A stretch of DNA of 9,333 nt, from assembly GCA_025928535.1 (NCBI GenBank), contig JAICJJ010000073.1, positions 1-9,333 of the forward strand, written 5' to 3'. Below are positions 6,068 through 9,333 of the stretch, in pieces. Each line of letters opens with the position of its first letter. The first letter of the stretch is position 1. This stretch comes from Thermomicrobiales bacterium. GTDB lineage: Bacteria; Chloroflexota; Chloroflexia; Thermomicrobiales; UBA6265. The position numbers were made by a program, and so were the translations under genes. Under the pieces are notes generated by a model. The model did no database searches. It was not told the origin of the DNA and was given only the letters and a program-made list of their open reading frames with translations.

Positions 6068-6591
6068 GTCGAACGCTCCGGCGCCTGATTTCCCCCGCGT
6101 TTGTCCTCCCGCATCACGAAACTGATCCGGCCGTCGCCTTCCATGGCTGCGAATTCCACGTCGGCGAGCGTCTCGCTCCCCTGCAACCGCAACTGGCTGA
6201 TCAATTCGTCTTCCGTGATCAATTCCTGCCGCATGTTTCGCCGGAGCATTTGCCCATTCCGCACCAGCGGCAGCGGCGGGGGATGGAGGAGACGCTGCAC
6301 CGCCGGAACGTGATAGCCGAGCCAGTTCAGCGCATAGGCCCAGAAGATGATCGTCGCCACCAGCAAGATGCCGTCGGCGATCGAGGTGTAATTGGACGCC
6401 ATGGCGTTTTGCGCCGCATCGGCGATGAGGACGATCACCAGCAGATCGGCCACCCCGATCGATCCCGCTTCCCGGCGCAAGACGACGCGCAACAGCGCGA
6501 ACAGCGCCAGGTACATGACGCTGCCGCGGACGATGATTTCCAGCGCCGGCGTGTCGGGCACGAAGACCGCACGCCAGTCGATGCCCGTCAT
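6064..6591 (-). CDS. DUF421 (YetF-like) membrane protein
   Basis: A 175-residue inner-membrane protein. Three hydrophobic segments come first (about 17-37, 47-64 and 71-92). The second and third carry VADLLVIVLIADAAQNAMASNYTSIADGI, the most conserved DUF421 stretch. A C-terminal cytosolic domain follows, with PLVRNGQMLRRNMRQELITEDELISQLRLQGSETLADVEFAAMEGDGRISFV (108-159), the usual beta/alpha module of YetF and YcaP relatives. The family's role is unclear; Bacillus members have been linked to spore germination and envelope functions. In many relatives the central motif reads LLRxxGKRE, whereas here it is LLRVVLRREAG (33-43). The start at 6591 follows GAGGAA at five bases. It is divergent from the kinase (91 bases between starts), and its last four bases overlap the end of the NTF2-like gene. 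Confidence 0.88.
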   Translation of the reverse strand: MTGIDWRAVFVPDTPALEIIVRGSVMYLALFALLRVVLRREAGSIGVADLLVIVLIADAAQNAMASNYTSIADGILLVATIIFWAYALNWLGYHVPAVQRLLHPPPLPLVRNGQMLRRNMRQELITEDELISQLRLQGSETLADVEFAAMEGDGRISFVMREDKRGGNQAPERST

Positions 6592-6667
6592 GTCGATTCC
6601 TCGCCGAGCGGCGGCATCGCCGCCGCGAGTGTGCAATCGACATGCCGTCGGAGTTCGGCCCACGCGC

Positions 6668-6673
6668 TAAAAT
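6668..6673 (+). promoter_or_regulatory. Putative -10 element for a near-leaderless kinase mRNA
   Basis: TAAAAT ends nine bases before the kinase ATG at 6683, so transcription would begin at about 6680-6681, almost at the start codon. No Shine-Dalgarno sequence is visible upstream of the ATG, which fits leaderless translation. No good -35 is visible. The hexamer stands out in GC-rich DNA. Confidence 0.45.
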
Positions 6674-6682
6674 GCACCGATC

Positions 6683-9181
6683 ATGAACGCGACGTTTCGC
6701 TCGTCTCCGGCTCCCGGCACGCCGCCTTCGCCCCGATCGGTCGCGGGCGGGCACGACGCGCTCTGGGAACAGGCGAGCGACATCGTCCTGCTGGTTCGGC
6801 CGGACGGCGTCATCGTCGACGCCAATCCGGCGGCCGTTGCGGCCTACGGCATCGCGCGCGACGCGTTGATCGGCCGCGACATCGGCGCGTTGCGCGACCC
6901 GGCGACGCAATCGGAGATTCCCGGTCAACTGGCGGCCGCCGCGGCGAGCGGCGTCCGGTTCGAATCGACCCATCGCCGGGGCGACGGCAGCGGTTTTCCG
7001 GTCGAAGTCAGTTCGACGCCGCTCGAGCGGGACGGCGAGTCGCTGCTGTTGAGCATCATCCGCGACATCAGCGAGCGCAAGCGGGCCGAGCACCGGGCCG
7101 AACGCCTGCAGGCCATCACCGGCGCGCTGCTGGCCACGTTGACGCCGCAGGCGATCATCGAGGTCGTCGCGCGCCTCGTTGCGCCGGAGGTCGCGGCGGC
7201 GGCCGGCGCGATCGGGTTGCTGAACGACGCCGGGACCTTCGAGGCGATCGCCAACTTCGGCGATCTGACCATGCTGGACGAGGAGACCCAACCCTGCGCG
7301 ACCGATTGGCCCCATCCGCTGGCGGCGGTCGCCTGCGCCGGGCGGCCGGTCTGGATCGAGTCGCCTGAGGCGTGGGCGGCGAACTGGCCGGAGACGTTGC
7401 CGGCGTTCGTCGCCAGCGGGCACGGGGCGTTGGCCGGCATCCCGCTCGCCGCCGTGGAGCGGCCGATCGGGGCGCTCGTCCTTGGGTTCGCGCGCCCGCG
7501 CTCGTTTCCGAGCGACGAGCGGACATTTCTGCTCGCCATTGGCCAGCAATGCGCACAGGCGATGGAACGGGTGCGCCTGGTGGAACGGGAGCGCGCGGCG
7601 CATCAGGCGGCCGAAGACGAGCGGCGACATCTGCACCGGCTGCTGGCGCAATCGCCGGCCGCGATGGCGCTGCTGAGCGGGCCGGACCACGTGTTCACGC
7701 TCGCCAACGAGGTCTTGCTCGATCTGATCGGCCGCTCGCCGGATGAGACGATCGGGGCGCCGCTGCGGCAGGTGTTGCCGGAAATCGAAGGCCAGGGGCT
7801 GTTCGAACTCTTCGATCGCGTCGTCGCCACGGGCGAGCCAGCGCTTGGTCGGGAACATCCGATCCGCTGGCGCCGGGCCGGCCAACCCCGCTCCGGCTAT
7901 TTCGATTTCGTCTTTCAACCGGTCCAGCGCAGCGATGGAACCGTCGAAGGCGTCTTTCTCCATGGCGTCGAGGTCACCGATCAGGTTCGGGCGCGGCGAC
8001 GGGTCGAGGAACTGGCCACCTGGGAACGGGAACGAGCTGCCCTGCTCCAGCGACTGGCCGATGCGTCACTGGCGGTCAACGCTGCCCAGACGGTCGAGGA
8101 AACCCTGCAAACGATCGCCGATCAAGCCCGGACGCTGACCGGCGCCAAATACGCCGTCGCCACGATGACGGACGATCTCGACGCGGCGCACACGGTCGCC
8201 GCCATGTCCGGCGTCGAGCCGAGCGCCGGCGACGTCCTCGCCGTTTCCCTCGTCGGCCGCGACGGCGCCGCCATCGGCGAACTCCAACTTTCCGGCAAAG
8301 GCGACGGCGCCCCGTTTTCGGAGGACGACGAAGCGATCGTCCGCCAACTCGGGCATCTCGGTTCGGTCGCGATCGAAAATGCGCGCCTCCTCGAAGCGCA
8401 AGATCGCGCTCGCGTCGCCGCCGAACGGGCAACCCAGGAGCGCGATCTCTTTCTTTCCGCCGTCTCCCACGACCTGCGGACGCCCTTGACCGGCATCAAG
8501 GGGCGCGCCCAACTGACGCGGCGCCGCCTCGAGCGCCAGGACCCGCCCGACGCCGCGTTCGCGCTGGCGGGCCTTGCCGCGATCGAGGCGGACGTCACGC
8601 GAATGAACGCGCTGATCGAAGACCTGCTCGATGTCTCGCGCGGACATGCCGGGCAAGCGATCGAACTGCAGCGCGAGCCGATCGATCTGGCCGATCTCGT
8701 CCGCTCGCTCGCGGCGGGCCGGCGACCCGACTACGCTCCGGGCGAGATCCGGGTCGAGGCGCCCGAATCCCTCGCGATCGACGCCGATCGGACGCGGATC
8801 GAGCGGGTGGTGGTCAATCTGCTCGAAAATGCCGTCAAATACAGCCCGGAACGCGGCCCGATCGAACTTGCCCTCGCCGAACGCGACGACTGGGCGGAGT
8901 TGACGGTGCGCGACGCGGGCATCGGCATTCCCGCGGCGGAGCGGGCGCGGATTTTCGAACCGTTCCAGCGCGGCAGCAACGCCCTGACCGGCTTTCATGG
9001 CGCCGGCATCGGCCTGGCCGGCGTCCGCCAGATCGTCGAGCAGCATGGCGGCGCGATCGACGTCGCCAGCGAAGTCGGCGTCGGCAGCGCCTTCACGGTG
9101 CGCCTGCCGGCGGCGAGTCGGGGAGTCGGGGAGTCGGGAAGTCGGGGAGAAACGAGCGATGACGAGACGTCGCCATCCTGA
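6683..9181 (+). CDS. Soluble multi-sensor histidine kinase, PAS-GAF-PAS-GAF-HisKA-HATPase
   Basis: An 832-residue sensor kinase with no signal peptide or membrane segment, so it should sense a cytoplasmic cue. PAS 1 is at about 24-135 (SDIVLLVRPDGVIVDANPAA, ending RDISERKRAE). GAF 1 is at about 143-300, PAS 2 at about 316-436 (ending GVEVTDQVRARR) and GAF 2 at about 453-572. Short coiled-coil linkers join them. The H-box FLSAVSHDLRTPLTGIKG (590-607) places the phosphorylated His at 596. The ATP-binding domain shows the N-box NLLENAVKYSP (712-722), G1 DAGIGIP (744-750), F-box IFEPF (757-761) and G2 GAGIGLAG (773-780). No receiver domain is fused and no response regulator is adjacent, so its partner lies elsewhere. 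There is no haem- or bilin-binding Cys/His that I can identify. The catalytic domain ends near residue 810; the last 22 residues are encoded by tandem-repeat DNA. The lack of a ribosome site suggests a leaderless message. Confidence 0.95.
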   Translation: MNATFRSSPAPGTPPSPRSVAGGHDALWEQASDIVLLVRPDGVIVDANPAAVAAYGIARDALIGRDIGALRDPATQSEIPGQLAAAAASGVRFESTHRRGDGSGFPVEVSSTPLERDGESLLLSIIRDISERKRAEHRAERLQAITGALLATLTPQAIIEVVARLVAPEVAAAAGAIGLLNDAGTFEAIANFGDLTMLDEETQPCATDWPHPLAAVACAGRPVWIESPEAWAANWPETLPAFVASGHGALAGIPLAAVERPIGALVLGFARPRSFPSDERTFLLAIGQQCAQAMERVRLVERERAAHQAAEDERRHLHRLLAQSPAAMALLSGPDHVFTLANEVLLDLIGRSPDETIGAPLRQVLPEIEGQGLFELFDRVVATGEPALGREHPIRWRRAGQPRSGYFDFVFQPVQRSDGTVEGVFLHGVEVTDQVRARRRVEELATWERERAALLQRLADASLAVNAAQTVEETLQTIADQARTLTGAKYAVATMTDDLDAAHTVAAMSGVEPSAGDVLAVSLVGRDGAAIGELQLSGKGDGAPFSEDDEAIVRQLGHLGSVAIENARLLEAQDRARVAAERATQERDLFLSAVSHDLRTPLTGIKGRAQLTRRRLERQDPPDAAFALAGLAAIEADVTRMNALIEDLLDVSRGHAGQAIELQREPIDLADLVRSLAAGRRPDYAPGEIRVEAPESLAIDADRTRIERVVVNLLENAVKYSPERGPIELALAERDDWAELTVRDAGIGIPAAERARIFEPFQRGSNALTGFHGAGIGLAGVRQIVEQHGGAIDVASEVGVGSAFTVRLPAASRGVGESGSRGETSDDETSPS
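9115..9146 (+). repeat. Four 8-base tandem repeats (GAGTCGGG) at the kinase 3' end
   Basis: Three exact GAGTCGGG units (9115-9122, 9123-9130, 9131-9138) are followed by AAGTCGGG (9139-9146). They lie in frame in the kinase gene but past the HATPase domain. Because the 8-base unit is not a multiple of three, the encoded tail is not periodic. This suggests DNA-level expansion rather than protein selection. Confidence 0.85.
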
Positions 9182-9191
9182 CGGATCGTCG

Positions 9192-9222
9192 TCCGGACGC
9201 CTCGTCCTCCGGACGCCTCGTC
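9192..9222 (+). repeat. Two 15-base exact repeats, 16-base period
   Basis: TCCGGACGCCTCGTC occurs at 9192-9206 and 9208-9222. The second copy runs straight into the inverted-repeat element at 9219, so its last bases are shared with that element's left end. TCCGGA is a perfect palindrome within each unit. Confidence 0.85.
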
Positions 9223-9297
9223 ATCCTGAGCGAAGCGAAGGATCTCGTCGTTCGCGTTGGCACAGACCGAGATGCTTCGCTGCGGCTCAGCATGACG
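9219..9297. repeat. Dispersed intergenic element with imperfect inverted arms
   Basis: The left arm (9219-9246) begins CGTCATCCTGAGC and ends AGCGAAGGATCTC. The right arm (9269-9297) begins GAGATGCTTCGCT and ends CTCAGCATGACG. The two are reverse complements apart from a few mismatches and one extra base. The loop is 22 bases. CGTCATCCTGAG...GAAGGATCT words are widespread intergenic repeats in many bacterial genomes and often produce spurious 'SFASLRMT' peptides; the minus strand here encodes exactly that string. It lies 38 bases after the kinase stop and could fold as a long hairpin, perhaps stabilising or ending the mRNA. Confidence 0.75.
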
Positions 9298-9333
9298 GAG
9301 TGGGTCGGCCCGCATGATGGCGGCGCATCTCGC

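Noticed and set aside
6637..6642. TCGACA as the -35 for the kinase promoter
   Set aside because: It is 25 bases from the TAAAAT -10 box, too far for a standard promoter.
5416..7368. 650-codon plus-strand open frame across the NTF2-like, DUF421 and kinase genes
   Set aside because: It conflicts with three genes with recognisable families and encodes an Arg/Gly-rich product lacking similarity.
5165..7963. Very long minus-strand open frame (932 codons)
   Set aside because: It runs antisense through three well-supported genes and is highly Arg/Asp-rich without domains, a usual artefact of high third-position GC.
9093..9317. Short open frames on both strands over the right-edge repeats
   Set aside because: The minus-strand peptide contains SFASLRMT, a known spurious translation of the dispersed intergenic repeat. 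The plus-strand frame is a continuation of a shadow of the kinase.

Overview
The window is GC-rich (well above 60% by eye) and densely packed. It holds seven protein-coding genes, one of them cut by the left edge, and no rRNA, tRNA, transposase or CRISPR array. Gene content and style suggest a free-living Chloroflexota bacterium, possibly near the Thermomicrobia. The clues are a soluble PAS/GAF multi-sensor kinase, a WYR-type DoxX membrane protein, a secreted NTF2-like protein with Thr/Pro/Ala-rich linkers, and a YetF-type DUF421 protein. This placement is an inference from family resemblance, not a proven assignment.

Layout. On the minus strand, 1-882 is a partial gene with a DUF559/Vsr-like (PD-(D/E)XK fold) endonuclease domain, running off the left edge. 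Divergent from it, 1030-1824 (+) is nadE, ammonia-dependent NAD synthetase. It meets tail-to-tail with a minus-strand pair: marR (3185-3691), then an MFS exporter of the DHA3/EntS type (1825-3135). That pair looks like a self-regulated efflux operon with a TATAAT promoter overlapping inverted and direct repeats. The 567 bases at 3692-4258 upstream of marR hold no convincing gene but contain degenerate repeats related to an element at the right edge of the window. Next come a DoxX-family membrane protein (4259-5092, -), a 318-base divergent spacer, a secreted NTF2-like protein (5411-6067, +), a DUF421 membrane protein (6064-6591, -), and an 832-residue PAS-GAF-PAS-GAF-HisKA-HATPase histidine kinase (6683-9181, +).

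The most distinctive structure is not in the proteins. (1) Both convergent gene pairs end in palindromic stop codons: TGATCA with no spacer for nadE/MFS, and a shared CTAG with 4-base overlap for the NTF2-like/DUF421 pair. (2) A dispersed intergenic repeat built on CGTCATCCTGAG...AGCGAAGGATC appears as an intact inverted-repeat element at 9219-9297, and as a broken copy at 3867-3950 whose two halves are separated by 61 bases carrying a strong hairpin. (3) Short tandem repeats lie between the kinase catalytic domain and that element and appear to encode the kinase's C-terminal tail. I did not find a clearly new multi-gene system. The repeat family and the endonuclease fusion are the items most worth a second look.
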